Positions 34,676-43,508 of a DNA stretch of 64,000 bases are shown here, piece by piece. How positions within the stretch are numbered: the first letter of the stretch is position 1; every line of letters starts with the position of its first letter. The notes beneath the pieces are model-generated. The model had not been told where the DNA came from. It was given only the letters and a program-made list of their open reading frames with translations, and searched no databases. Position numbers and translations under genes: made by a program. Origin of the DNA: Halorussus aquaticus (GTDB lineage Archaea > Halobacteriota > Halobacteria > Halobacteriales > Haladaptataceae); contig NZ_CP100401.1 in NCBI RefSeq assembly GCF_024218795.1, forward strand, positions 248,001 through 312,000, written 5' to 3'.

Positions 34676-37273
34676 TTACCGCAGGAAGCCGAGCAGTTCG
34701 TAGTCGTGGTCGGGCGTGTACCTGCGGAACAGCATGCTGTTCGTCAGGACGCTCACGCTGGAGAACGCCATCGCGCCCGCCGCCAGCACGGGCTGGAGCA
34801 GGCCGAGACTGGCCAGCGGAATCATCGCGGTGTTGTAGCCCAGCGCCCAGAAGAGGTTCTGCTTTATCTTGGCGAGGGTCCCCTCCGAGACGCGGATGGC
34901 CTTCAGCACGTCGGCCGGGTCGTCGCGCATCAGCGTCACGTCGGCGGCCTCGATGGCCACGTCGGTCCCCGACCCGATGGCCGCCCCGACGTAGGCCGCG
35001 GCCAGCGCGGGCGCGTCGTTCACGCCGTCACCGACCATCATCGCCTCGCGGCCCGCCGACTGGATGGACTCGACCGCGTCGGCCTTGTCCTCGGGCAGCA
35101 CCTCGGCGCGGACGTTGTCGGGGTCGATGCCGACCTGCTCGGCGACGGCGCGGGCGGTGCGTTCGTTGTCGCCGGTAATCATCATGACCTCGCGGCCCGA
35201 CTCGCGGAGGTCCGCGACCGCCTTCTTGGCGCTCTCCTTGACCGTGTCGGCGTCCGCCACGACGCCGACTAACTCGCTATCGACTGCCACGAGCATCGCG
35301 GTCTTGCCCTCGCGTTCGAGGCGCTCCATCGTCTCCTCGGCGCGCGAGACGTCGATGCCGCGGTCCGACATCAGTTTCCGGTTGCCGACTAGCACCTCGC
35401 CATGACTGGTCGCGGCCTCGACGCCGTGACCGGGCACGTTCTCGAAGTCCTCGGGGTCCTCGACCGTGATGCCGCGGTCGCGTGCGCCCTCGACGATGGC
35501 CTCCGCGAGGGGGTGTTCGCTCCCCTTCTCGGCGCTCGCGGCGGCCGCGAGCACGAACGCCTCGTCCACGTCGGTCTCGGTCGGGGCTTCTACCGCACCT
35601 CCGTCCGCGGCGGTTCGCTCTCCGCCGTCGGCTTGAGGGCCGAGAACCACCACGTCGGTCAGTCGCATCTCGCCCTCGGTCAGGGTGCCGGTCTTGTCGA
35701 AGACCACGGTGTCCACGTCGCGGACGCGCTCCAGCACGTCGCCGCCCTTGAACAGCACGCCGTTCTGCGCGCCGATGGACGTGCCGACCATCGTCGCGGC
35801 CGGAGTCGCCAGTCCGAGCGCGCAGGGACAGGCGATGAGGACCGCGGAGGCGAACACGACCACCGCGAACTCGAACGTCGAGACGGTTCCCCCGGCTACT
35901 ATCGGACCGCTAGCCACGAGTCCCCAGAGCGGGAGCGACTGGACGAATCCGGCCAGCGTCTCGGGGAACAGGAACCAGAGCGTGCCCCATAGCAGGGCGT
36001 TCGTGATGACCGCGGGCACGAAGTACGCCGAGATGCGGTCGGCCACCTGCTGAATCTCGGGCTGGCGGCTCTGGGCCTCCTTGACCAACTGGACGATCTG
36101 CTGGAGGGCGGTCTCGGACCCGACCTTGGTGGCCTCGACGCGGAGGACGCCGTTCTCGTTGACCGTGGCCCCGACCACCTCGTCGCCGGGCGACTTCTCG
36201 ACGGGCACCGACTCGCCCGTGACCATCGACTCGTCCACCGCGCTGTCGCCCTCGCGGACGACGCCGTCGGTCGGAATCCGCTCGCCGGGCCGGACGACCA
36301 TCAGGTCGCCGACTTCCACGTCCTCGACCGGAATCTCGGTCTCCTCGCCGTCCTCGACGATGGTCGCCGTGTCGGCCTCCATCTCCAGCAGTTTCCGGAG
36401 CGCGTCGCTGGCCTGCCCCTTCGAGCGGGCTTCGAGGTAGTTGCCCAGCGTGATGAACACGAGGATGAGCGCGGCGGTGTCGAAGTAGAGGCTCCCCGTG
36501 AACCCGAGCAGGACCGCCACGCTGTAGACGTACGCGGTCGAGGACCCCAGCGCGATGAGCACGTCCATGTTCGCGGTCCGGTTCCTGACGACGGCGTTGT
36601 ACGAGTTCTCGTAGAACTCCTTGCCGAGGAAGTACTGGACGGGCGTCGCCAGTCCGAACATTACCCACCCGAGCGGAAGTCCGAAGAGGGTGTCCTTGAG
36701 CAGACTGTCGAACAGGAAGTGTTCGAGCAGGAAGAACACCAGCGGGGCCGAGAGGACTGCGCCGAGAATCGTCAGGTTGCGCTGGCGGCGAATCTCGGCC
36801 TCGCGGGCGTCCTCGCGTCGGTCGCCCGCGGTGTCGCCGTCCTCGTCGGACTCGTTCTCCCGAATCGGCTCGTAGCCCGCCCGCTCGATGGCGTCGTAGA
36901 GGTCCTCCAACTCGGCGTCGTTGGGGTTGTACCGGACGGTCCCCTCGTCGGTGGCGTAGTTGACCTCGGCGTCTACGACGCCCGGCGTCTCTTCGAGCGC
37001 CTCCTCGTTCGCCTCCGAGCAGTTCGCGCAGGACATCCCGGTGATGCCGACGGTGACCTGCTGGGCGACCGGGTCGTAGCCAGCGTCCTCGATGGCCCGG
37101 TAAATCTCGCCGAGCGAGACGACCTCCGGGTCGTACTCGACGGTGCCCTCGTCGGTGGCGAAGTTGACGTTCGCCGACTCGACGCCCTCCAACTCGCTCA
37201 GGGCGTCCTCGACCGTGCCCGAGCAGTTGGCGCAACTCATGCCTCGTACGTCGAGGTGTGCGGTTCGCGCCAT
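34676..37273 (-). CDS. copA: Copper-translocating P-type ATPase CopA
   Basis: 865 residues from the ATG at 37271-37273 ([11 protein letters not shown]). Two N-terminal metal-binding HMA domains, each with GMSCANCS (residues about 9-16 and 77-84), are separated by an acidic linker from eight membrane helices. The ATPase motifs are TGES (actuator), [13 protein letters not shown] (the CPC copper channel), [10 protein letters not shown] (phosphorylated Asp), HPLAEAI with the SEHPL motif, and [14 protein letters not shown] with HMA domains identifies a Cu(I) exporter. No copper regulator is adjacent. The longer in-frame start at 37306 adds residues outside the domain and is not used. Confidence 0.95.
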   Translation of the reverse strand: MARTAHLDVRGMSCANCSGTVEDALSELEGVESANVNFATDEGTVEYDPEVVSLGEIYRAIEDAGYDPVAQQVTVGITGMSCANCSEANEEALEETPGVVDAEVNYATDEGTVRYNPNDAELEDLYDAIERAGYEPIRENESDEDGDTAGDRREDAREAEIRRQRNLTILGAVLSAPLVFFLLEHFLFDSLLKDTLFGLPLGWVMFGLATPVQYFLGKEFYENSYNAVVRNRTANMDVLIALGSSTAYVYSVAVLLGFTGSLYFDTAALILVFITLGNYLEARSKGQASDALRKLLEMEADTATIVEDGEETEIPVEDVEVGDLMVVRPGERIPTDGVVREGDSAVDESMVTGESVPVEKSPGDEVVGATVNENGVLRVEATKVGSETALQQIVQLVKEAQSRQPEIQQVADRISAYFVPAVITNALLWGTLWFLFPETLAGFVQSLPLWGLVASGPIVAGGTVSTFEFAVVVFASAVLIACPCALGLATPAATMVGTSIGAQNGVLFKGGDVLERVRDVDTVVFDKTGTLTEGEMRLTDVVVLGPQADGGERTAADGGAVEAPTETDVDEAFVLAAAASAEKGSEHPLAEAIVEGARDRGITVEDPEDFENVPGHGVEAATSHGEVLVGNRKLMSDRGIDVSRAEETMERLEREGKTAMLVAVDSELVGVVADADTVKESAKKAVADLRESGREVMMITGDNERTARAVAEQVGIDPDNVRAEVLPEDKADAVESIQSAGREAMMVGDGVNDAPALAAAYVGAAIGSGTDVAIEAADVTLMRDDPADVLKAIRVSEGTLAKIKQNLFWALGYNTAMIPLASLGLLQPVLAAGAMAFSSVSVLTNSMLFRRYTPDHDYELLGFLR

Positions 37274-37499
37274 AGTTTCCTCCTTGATAGAAGGTAGGGG
37301 ACCCACGTTAATGCGGTTTGTGCCTTACAAAGGCGAGGAGACCCAGGTTGTTTTCTTCCCCATCAAATAAAAATGTGCGCCTGATTTTTGTTTCGAATGC
37401 CGAGCGCTTCGTAAGGGTGGCGAACGGTTTTGATGGACTGCTCGGTTCTGCTCTGCCGACCAGTCCAGCCACCCGACGTCAGTCGAAGCGGTGTGTGTG

Positions 37500-38315
37500 C
37501 TATTTGGACGGAGAGAACGATTCGCCGTCGGTGAGTTGTTCGGCGGTATGACTGCGCTCGATGTCCCATCGTTTCGTCTCCGTCGAGAAGGTGAATCCGA
37601 GTCCGCCACCGGAACCGAAGCTCACGCCTTCGAGGTCGCCTTGGTACCAAGTGTGGGCGTAGTCGAATTCGAGTTCTCGGCTACTCGTCGTCGTTCCGCT
37701 CTTCGGAACGACCCAAATCTGGAACCATGCGGAGTTGTCGCCGTCGTTTCCGTCGTGCCAGTCGGCGACCGCGCCGTGGTTCGGGTCCTTCGAGTTCACG
37801 TCCGGCGGGTCGTTCAGATAGTTACCGTACTGAATCCACTCATCGTCGCCGTAGTAACGGTCGTAATGGCTGTCGTCGAAGGCGATGCCGATGTTGTCCG
37901 GCGGCCCCTCACCGTAGTCGTCGAGGTCACCGGCCTTGTTATCGACGTCGAAGTTGATGGCGACGTACTCCAAGTCACCGTTGCTGTGAACCTCCGAACG
38001 GGAGAAAGAGACCGTACTCTCGTATCGGTCGTACTTCTGGGTCGAAACGTCGTCGTCCCCGTCCGAGGTGGGATACGGGACCATCACCGTCTCCGAGAAG
38101 CCAGTGGTTTGGACACCGCGCTGATTGAGGAAGTTCGCCCACTTGGAGATGTCCCAACCGTTCTTCCGACGGAGTCGGAGCGATTGCTCGTAGATTTCGG
38201 GTTGAGATGGCTTCGCCGCGGCAGTTCCGACGAGACCCGTCGTCGCAATCGCGGAACCAGCCATCTTCAACGCATTTCTTCTAGTGATCTTCGAGGTATT
38301 ATTTTGTTTTCCCAC
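37500..38315 (-). CDS. Tat-exported protein, unknown function
   Basis: 271 residues when begun at the GTG at 38313-38315 (VGKQNNTSKITRRNALK). An in-frame ATG at 38357 exists, but it lies above a TATA-like stretch (38361-38375) which would start transcription near 38341, so the GTG also gives a more usual short n-region before the twin arginines. The mature part is acidic and rich in Tyr, Asp and Gly, with beta-strand character (VSFSRSEVHSNGDLEYVAI, SAWFQIWVVPKSG). No catalytic motif was recognised. The DNA is poorer in G+C at its beginning. Monocistronic. Confidence 0.7.
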   Translation of the reverse strand: MGKQNNTSKITRRNALKMAGSAIATTGLVGTAAAKPSQPEIYEQSLRLRRKNGWDISKWANFLNQRGVQTTGFSETVMVPYPTSDGDDDVSTQKYDRYESTVSFSRSEVHSNGDLEYVAINFDVDNKAGDLDDYGEGPPDNIGIAFDDSHYDRYYGDDEWIQYGNYLNDPPDVNSKDPNHGAVADWHDGNDGDNSAWFQIWVVPKSGTTTSSRELEFDYAHTWYQGDLEGVSFGSGGGLGFTFSTETKRWDIERSHTAEQLTDGESFSPSK

Positions 38316-38428
38316 ATCGAAGTAAAAATGATATTGTTGTAAGTAATTTATGTCCACACGTTATACATATTATGTTACAAGCTGAGATACCATCTTCCGG
38401 TGAGGAATACAAAATAGCGGATGAATCG

Positions 38429-39238
38429 TCAGGCCCGTACGTCGATGACCTCGTACCGGACGTTCTGTTCGCGGAGCGCGTCGGTGTGGGCGGTCAGTTC
38501 GTCCGTCACCGCGACGAGGAGAACGTCGAGACCCTTCGTGGCGGCCTCGCGGACCGCTTCGACGGTCCCGAATCGAACGTCGGGGTCGAGTTCCGCGGTT
38601 CGGGCCGCGGCCAGCGCCTCGGTCCCCGCGACCGCGAGCAGGTCGTGGGAGTCGGCGCAGTCGGCGACGACTGCGGACTCGACAGCGCCGCTTCCGCCCT
38701 CCCGAACCGCCGGGACCGAAATCGCGGTGACCTTGCCGAGGTCGTAGTCGAGGACGCCCTCGAAGTCGGTGACGCCCACGTCGGTCCCCTCGTCGGCGTC
38801 CGTGACCGCAACCGCAGTTGTACTCCCCGACCGACCGGGGGTCGCGTGGAGTGCGCCCTCGCGCATCGACAGCGACACCGCGTCGCCTTCGGACACGTCG
38901 GCGGCCGCGATGGCGGTTTCGACTTCGACACCGCCGACGATGTCGTCGGAGACGTGCTGGACGAACTCCCGGAGTTCGTCGGTCCGGCAGATGAGCCAGT
39001 CCACGCCCTGTTTGGTGACCTCGTACCGACCTCGGCCGTGTTTCCGGACGTACTCCTGCTCGACGAGGTCCCGGAGGTAGTTGCTGACCGCCTGCGAGGT
39101 GACGCCGATGGCGTCGGCGATTTCGCGCTGGCTCACCGCTGGCTGCCGTTCCGCGATTTCGGCGAGTATCTGGTACCGCGTGGCGTCTCGCTTGCTGCGA
39201 AGCACGTTTCCGTCCTCGCCCTCCGAACGCTCCGACAT
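38429..39238 (-). CDS. Winged-helix regulator divergent from the cobalamin operon
   Basis: 269 residues. N-terminal MarR-like wHTH: TRYQILAEIAERQPAVSQREIADAIGVTSQAVSNYLRDLVEQEYV, with Ser-Gln-Arg-Glu-Ile-Ala and the recognition helix SQAVSNYLRDL, then a wing (GRGRYEVTKQG). A C-terminal domain of about 190 residues contains repeated alternating strands and helices (VVADCADSHDLLAVAGTEALAAA, GLDVLLVAVTDELTAH), suited to bind a small ligand. It lies back to back with cbiT and shares its 148-base promoter, where a 9-base inverted repeat is found. It is therefore the best candidate for a regulator of the cob genes, but no direct proof exists. It has been recalled by me as a family without known ligand. 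Confidence 0.8.
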   Translation of the reverse strand: MSERSEGEDGNVLRSKRDATRYQILAEIAERQPAVSQREIADAIGVTSQAVSNYLRDLVEQEYVRKHGRGRYEVTKQGVDWLICRTDELREFVQHVSDDIVGGVEVETAIAAADVSEGDAVSLSMREGALHATPGRSGSTTAVAVTDADEGTDVGVTDFEGVLDYDLGKVTAISVPAVREGGSGAVESAVVADCADSHDLLAVAGTEALAAARTAELDPDVRFGTVEAVREAATKGLDVLLVAVTDELTAHTDALREQNVRYEVIDVRA

Positions 39239-39340
39239 GGTCCCGGCTTCGGAGCGGAAGTGAAAGTATCTTTGCTTTAGTCCCGGTGCAGTTTCGGTAT
39301 TCGCGCCGATACCGGCCGATTCTGAAATCAGACTTTCTCT

Positions 39341-39381
39341 AATACAACCAAAATTGTTTTATTCCCTGTCGAGGTTGTATT
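39341..39381. promoter_or_regulatory. 9-base inverted repeat around the cbiT TATA box
   Basis: AATACAACC at 39341-39349 and GGTTGTATT at 39373-39381 are perfect reverse complements. Between them lies the AT-rich ATTGTTTTATT (about 39353-39363), the likely TATA box 23-34 bases before the cbiT start. A protein bound to both arms would block promoter access. The arms contain the TTGTA core also seen at other cob promoters. Confidence 0.6.
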
Positions 39382-39386
39382 CGGTG

Positions 39387-39968
39387 ATGGCGAGGATTGC
39401 GCTCCCACGAGACGCGAAAGCAGGCCCGACGAAGTCCGAGGTTCGGGCCGTGCTGCTAGGCAAACTCGACCTGTCTTCCGACGACCACTTCGTCGAGGTC
39501 GGGTCCTGCACCGGTGCTGTCACCGTCGAGGCGGCGCGGCGTGCCGGACGGGTCACTGCCCTCGAACGGAAGGCGGACCGACTCGAAGTCACTCGCGAGA
39601 ACCTCGCGGCCAACGAGACTTCTGCGGAGGTCGAGTTACGCGAGACCGAAGCCCCGACCGGACTCCCCGAGGACGCCGACGTGCTGTTCCTCGGCGGGAG
39701 TCGGAACTACGAGGCGGTACTCGACCACGCGGTCGAGACGGACGTCGGTCGCGTGGTCATGAACGTCTCGCGGTTGGAGGTCGCCGGGCGGGCGGTCGAG
39801 GCGTTCCGCGAGCGCGACCTGCTCGACGAGGTCGTCCAGTTTCAGGTGAGCCACGGCTACGAACTCGCCGGGGCGACGAGTTTCGACTCCCAGAACCCCG
39901 TCTACATGCTCGTCGGCGGCACCGACTCCGCCGAGACGACGCCGGAGACCGAGGAGGTGGCGGCGTGA
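39387..39968 (+). CDS. cbiT: CbiT: cobalt-precorrin-6B C15-methyltransferase (decarboxylating)
   Basis: 193 residues from the ATG at 39387 (MARIALPRDAKAGPTKSEV); the frame is open a little further up, and a GTG lies at 39384, but the PTKSEVRAV segment that starts the family fold begins at residue 14. A class I methyltransferase fold is shown by HFVEVGSCTGAVTVEAA (motif I, SAM) and RVTALERKADRLEVTRENL. It decarboxylates and methylates at C15 and works with CbiE (encoded at 56517). First gene of the 9-kb operon; its GTGA overlap with cbiL indicates coupling. Its promoter carries the inverted repeat listed above. Confidence 0.92.
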   Translation: MARIALPRDAKAGPTKSEVRAVLLGKLDLSSDDHFVEVGSCTGAVTVEAARRAGRVTALERKADRLEVTRENLAANETSAEVELRETEAPTGLPEDADVLFLGGSRNYEAVLDHAVETDVGRVVMNVSRLEVAGRAVEAFRERDLLDEVVQFQVSHGYELAGATSFDSQNPVYMLVGGTDSAETTPETEEVAA

Positions 39969-40738
39969 CCCTCTACGGCGTCGGACTCGGACCGGGCGAG
40001 GCAGACCTCGTGACGGTCCGGGGCCAGCGCGTCCTCGAAGCCGCCGACGTGGTCTACTCGCCGGGGCGACTCTCCCGGACCGTGGCGACCCACCACGTCC
40101 CCGAGTCGAAGGTCGGGGACCTCGACTTCCCGATGACCCGCGACCCCGAGACGCTCCGGGCCGCGTGGAAAGAAGCCGCCGAGGAAATCGCCCCCCGAGC
40201 GCGGGAGGGCGACGCCGCGTTCGTCACGCTGGGCGACCCCAACGTCTACTCGACGTTCGGCCACCTCCGGCGGACGATGGACGCTTTCCACCCCGACGTG
40301 GCCCTCGAAATCGTCCCCGGCGTGAGCGCGGTCACGGCGTTCACCACCGCGCTGGACGTGGAAATCGACGCCGGGGCGGGACTCGCGCTGCGGGAGGCGT
40401 CCGGCGGCGCGTCCCCGACCGGTCCCGACAGGATGGTGCTGTTCAAGGTGACCGACGCGCCCGCGACCCACGAGGGTCTCGACGCCGCGGGCTACGACGT
40501 GACCTACGGCCGCCGCCTCTACATGGAGCAGGGCGAGACCGCCGTGACTAGTGACCCCGAAGAAGTCGCCGAGCGCGACTACTACACCCTCGCCTACGCC
40601 GAGAAACGAGGAATCGAGAAGGACCGCGCGACGGCGAAGTTCGACGTGGACGGCGGTGAGGAAGTCGGAGAGGACGGCGGGGCGGAGGTCGGAGAGGCAG
40701 ACGGTCGGACCGCGGAGACCGAGGAGGGGTCGGCGTGA
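39965..40738 (+). CDS. cbiL: CbiL: cobalt-factor II C20-methyltransferase
   Basis: 257 residues, started at the GTG overlapping cbiT. The tetrapyrrole methylase fold shows GVGLGPGEADLVTVRG (residues 4-19), VTLGDPNVYSTFGHLRR, EIVPGVSAVTAF, and MVLFKVTDA. The STFGHL segment following the DPN is typical of the C20 enzyme. It transfers a methyl group from SAM to C20 of the cobalt-containing ring. The last 40 residues are an acidic low-complexity tail as in other genes of this operon. GTGA overlap with cbiF. Confidence 0.9.
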   Translation: MTLYGVGLGPGEADLVTVRGQRVLEAADVVYSPGRLSRTVATHHVPESKVGDLDFPMTRDPETLRAAWKEAAEEIAPRAREGDAAFVTLGDPNVYSTFGHLRRTMDAFHPDVALEIVPGVSAVTAFTTALDVEIDAGAGLALREASGGASPTGPDRMVLFKVTDAPATHEGLDAAGYDVTYGRRLYMEQGETAVTSDPEEVAERDYYTLAYAEKRGIEKDRATAKFDVDGGEEVGEDGGAEVGEADGRTAETEEGSA

Positions 40739-41643
40739 CCGACTCGCAGGGCGAGACGGACGCCCGGACCGCCACCGACCCACAGACAGCCATCGACGCC
40801 CAGACTGAGGGTCGCAGGCGGGAGCGCGACGACCGCGTCTACGACCACACCGCGGGCGACGTGCAGGAGGGCGTCCCCTTCATCGGCGCGGGACCGGGCG
40901 ACCCCGGCCTGCTCACGGTGACGGGCAAGAATCTCGTCGAGGACGCCGACCTCGTGGTCCACGCCGGGTCGCTGGTCAACAGCGAACTCTTAGAGGAGTA
41001 CTGCGCCGACGCGGAACTGGTCAACTCGGTCGGCAAGGATCTCGAAGAACTGGTTCCGCTGATGCGGGACGCGTACGAGGACGGGCGCGAGGTGGTCCGC
41101 CTCCACAGCGGCGACCCGGCCATCTACGGCGCGGCGCTCGAACAGATGGACGCGCTGGAACACGAGGGCGTCCCGACCTACTTCGTGCCGGGCGTCACCT
41201 CGGCGTTCGCCGCGAGCGCGACCCTGCGGACCCAACTCACGCTCAACGAGACGGCGAACCACGTCGCGTTCACCCGGCCGCAGGGCGAGACGCTGGACCC
41301 CGAGGACGACCACATCTCCGAGTTCGTGGAGATGGGCGACGTGACGACCTGCATCTACCTCGGGACCCACGCGGTCGGCGACACGATGGACCGCCTGCTG
41401 GCGGAGGGCCACGACCCAGAGACGCCCGTCACGGTGGTCTACCACGCCTCGTGGCCCGACGAGGAGATTATCGAGGGCACCATCGAGACCATCGGCGAGC
41501 GACTCGACGACGCCGGATATCGGGCCTCGGCGATGGTCATCGTCGGGCAGGCGGGCACCGGCGCGGGCTACGAGCGGTCGTACCTCTACGGCGACTGGGC
41601 GAACCGCGGACCGAACGACGGCGAGACGGAGGCAGACGATTGA
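40735..41643 (+). CDS. cbiF: CbiF: cobalt-precorrin-4 C11-methyltransferase
   Basis: 302 residues with an N-terminal polar extension of about 45 residues before VPFIGAGPGDPGLLTVTG. Further signature segments: VVHAGSLVNSELL, LHSGDPAIYGA, YFVPGVTSAFAASATL and the RPQGETL block. These match the CbiF/CobM branch, with AGSLVN(S/P) as its marker. It methylates C11 of the ring. It uses SAM and acts in the cytosol. It overlaps cbiL by 4 bases and is followed by cbiG after 1 base. Confidence 0.92.
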   Translation: MTDSQGETDARTATDPQTAIDAQTEGRRRERDDRVYDHTAGDVQEGVPFIGAGPGDPGLLTVTGKNLVEDADLVVHAGSLVNSELLEEYCADAELVNSVGKDLEELVPLMRDAYEDGREVVRLHSGDPAIYGAALEQMDALEHEGVPTYFVPGVTSAFAASATLRTQLTLNETANHVAFTRPQGETLDPEDDHISEFVEMGDVTTCIYLGTHAVGDTMDRLLAEGHDPETPVTVVYHASWPDEEIIEGTIETIGERLDDAGYRASAMVIVGQAGTGAGYERSYLYGDWANRGPNDGETEADD

Positions 41644-41644
41644 T

Positions 41645-42619
41645 ATGAGTACTGACAACGATACGAGCGATTCCGACGGAAGCTACTGTAGCACGCCGGA
41701 TTCGGACGGCGAAGTGGCCGAAGAGATAGCGATAATCAGCTTCCAGCGAAAGCTCGACACCGCCGAGGAGATAGTCGAGGGCATCGGCGACCGGTACGAG
41801 ACCATCGACATCATCGAGTACCACGGCGACGTGTTCGAGGAGCACTGGGGCGAGTACGACTGCTTCGTCGGGTTGATGGCCAGCGGCATCGCCATGCGCA
41901 AGACGGCCCACCTGCTCGACGACAAGTGGGACGACCCCGCCATCTGCGTCGTGGACGAGGAACTGACGTGGGCAATCCCCATCACCGGAGGACACCACGG
42001 TGCGAATCAAGTCGCCGACGACCTCGCCACGATGGGCGCGGTGCCCGCGATGACCACCGCCTCGGAGGCCGCCGACAAGCAGGGCGTCGAGAAGCAGGCC
42101 AAGGCGCTGGACGCTCACGTGGTCAACGGCGACTCGACGGTCGCCACCAACCTCGCGGTGCTGGACGACGAACTCGGTCCCGTCGAGCGACTCGACGGGC
42201 CCAAGGCGGTCCTCGTGGGCGACGACGTGACGGTTCTCAAGCGAAACGAGGACGACGGCGTCGTCCTCGGAACCGGGAGCGTCTCGGGCGCGACGAAAGA
42301 CCAGTTCGTCTCGGCGTGGGAGCAGGCCCTCGAATCGACCGAGTACGACCTCGGAGACGTGGAGTTCGTCGCCACCGCGACCCGCAAGGAGGACGAGGAG
42401 GGCCTGCTCGCGGCGGCCGAGGCGTTGGACCTCGGCGTTGTCGCCTTCGAGAAGGAGACGCTGGCGGAGTTCGAGGGACCCTCCCCGTCCAAGTCCAAGG
42501 AACTCATCGGGTGGCCCGGCATCTCCGAGGCGTCGGCCATCGCTGGCGGACGGAACCACGAACTCGAAGCCGAGAAGACGCGGTACGACGACGCCGTGAC
42601 AGTGGCGGTGGGGCGGTAG
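41645..42619 (+). CDS. cbiG: CbiG: cobalt-precorrin-5A hydrolase
   Basis: 324 residues, beginning ATGAGTACTG one base after cbiF. N-terminal domain: IAIISFQRKLDTAEEI, then GLMASGIAMRKTAHLL and CVVDEELTWAIPITGGHHGAN. C-terminal domain: VATATRKEDEEGLLAAAEAL, with the usual KSKELIGWPGISEASAIAG. CbiG opens the delta-lactone at ring A with release of acetaldehyde. The conserved NxxxGHxGAN-like segment (GGHHGANQVADDL) is present. A small central linker, not a separate large middle domain, fits the archaeal form. Confidence 0.92.
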   Translation: MSTDNDTSDSDGSYCSTPDSDGEVAEEIAIISFQRKLDTAEEIVEGIGDRYETIDIIEYHGDVFEEHWGEYDCFVGLMASGIAMRKTAHLLDDKWDDPAICVVDEELTWAIPITGGHHGANQVADDLATMGAVPAMTTASEAADKQGVEKQAKALDAHVVNGDSTVATNLAVLDDELGPVERLDGPKAVLVGDDVTVLKRNEDDGVVLGTGSVSGATKDQFVSAWEQALESTEYDLGDVEFVATATRKEDEEGLLAAAEALDLGVVAFEKETLAEFEGPSPSKSKELIGWPGISEASAIAGGRNHELEAEKTRYDDAVTVAVGR

Positions 42620-42620
42620 C

Positions 42621-43505
42621 ATGGCGGGCGACGGAGCGACTGGCGGCGGCGAGCGACCGACCGACGACGGCGAGGAGACCGGCACCCTCTACGTCGTCGG
42701 CATCGGTCCCGGCCTGCCTCACGCGATGACCCAAGAGGCCAAAGACGTGATTTCGACCGCCGACTGCGTGGTCGCCTCGAACCTGTATCAGGAGTTCCTC
42801 CGGAAGGACGGCACCCTGCCACCCGAGACGGCGACGGATGGAGGCGTCGCGACCAAGTCCGACGGGAGCGAGCAGGAGATCGTCCGGTCCTCGATGGGCC
42901 AGCAGGTCGAACTCGCCCGCGAGGCGTTCGAGCGCGTCCGAGACGGGCAGGACGTGGCCCACGTCTCGGGCGGCGACCCGAACGTCTACGGGAAGAGCGA
43001 CCTCGTGTTCACGATGGCCGAGGAGGAGGACGCGACCGACGTTCCCATCGAAATCGTGCCGGGCGTCACGGCGGCGCTCGGCGGGGCGGCCAACCTCGGC
43101 GCGCCGCTCAGCAACGACTTCTGCACGGTCTCGCTGTCGGACAAGTGGCGAGGCTGGGACGAAATCGAGGAGAAGCTACGGGCGGCCGCCATCAGCGGAT
43201 TCGTCATCGTCCTCTACAACTGCTGGCGCGACTACGAGCGCGCGATAGAGGTCGTCCGCGAGGAGCGGGCCGACCACGTTCCGGTCGGCATCTTCAACGA
43301 CGCGGGCCGGGGCGAGTCCGGGCGGAACCTCGACGACGAGACCCACACCATCACGACGCTGGGCGAGGCGACCGACCACGACGAGAAGGTCGGCGGGATG
43401 GGCACCTCCATCCTCGTCGGCAACCACGAGACGACGGTGTGGAGCAACGACGACCGAGAGTTCCTCGTCACCCCGCGCGGCGGGCGTGACGTAGACGACT
43501 TCTGA
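42621..43505 (+). CDS. cbiH: CbiH: cobalt-factor III C17-methyltransferase, copy 1
   Basis: 294 residues. The tetrapyrrole methylase core begins YVVGIGPGLPHAMTQEA (about residue 24), followed by VSGGDPNVYGKSDL, EIVPGVTAALGGAANLGAPL and FVIVLYNCWRDYERAIEVV, ending with SILVGNHETTVWSNDDREFLVTPRG. This combination is that of CbiH/CobJ, which methylates C17 and contracts the ring. The DPGVYAMA segment of standard CbiH is altered to DPNVYGKSDLVF. Followed directly by a second CbiH, a pair known in haloarchaea; division of labour between them is unresolved. Confidence 0.85.
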   Translation: MAGDGATGGGERPTDDGEETGTLYVVGIGPGLPHAMTQEAKDVISTADCVVASNLYQEFLRKDGTLPPETATDGGVATKSDGSEQEIVRSSMGQQVELAREAFERVRDGQDVAHVSGGDPNVYGKSDLVFTMAEEEDATDVPIEIVPGVTAALGGAANLGAPLSNDFCTVSLSDKWRGWDEIEEKLRAAAISGFVIVLYNCWRDYERAIEVVREERADHVPVGIFNDAGRGESGRNLDDETHTITTLGEATDHDEKVGGMGTSILVGNHETTVWSNDDREFLVTPRGGRDVDDF

Positions 43506-43508
43506 ACC

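Noticed and set aside
39239..39386. B12 riboswitch upstream of cbiT
   Set aside because: The 148-base spacer is too short and lacks the B12-box and stem pattern; archaea are not known to use this riboswitch widely.
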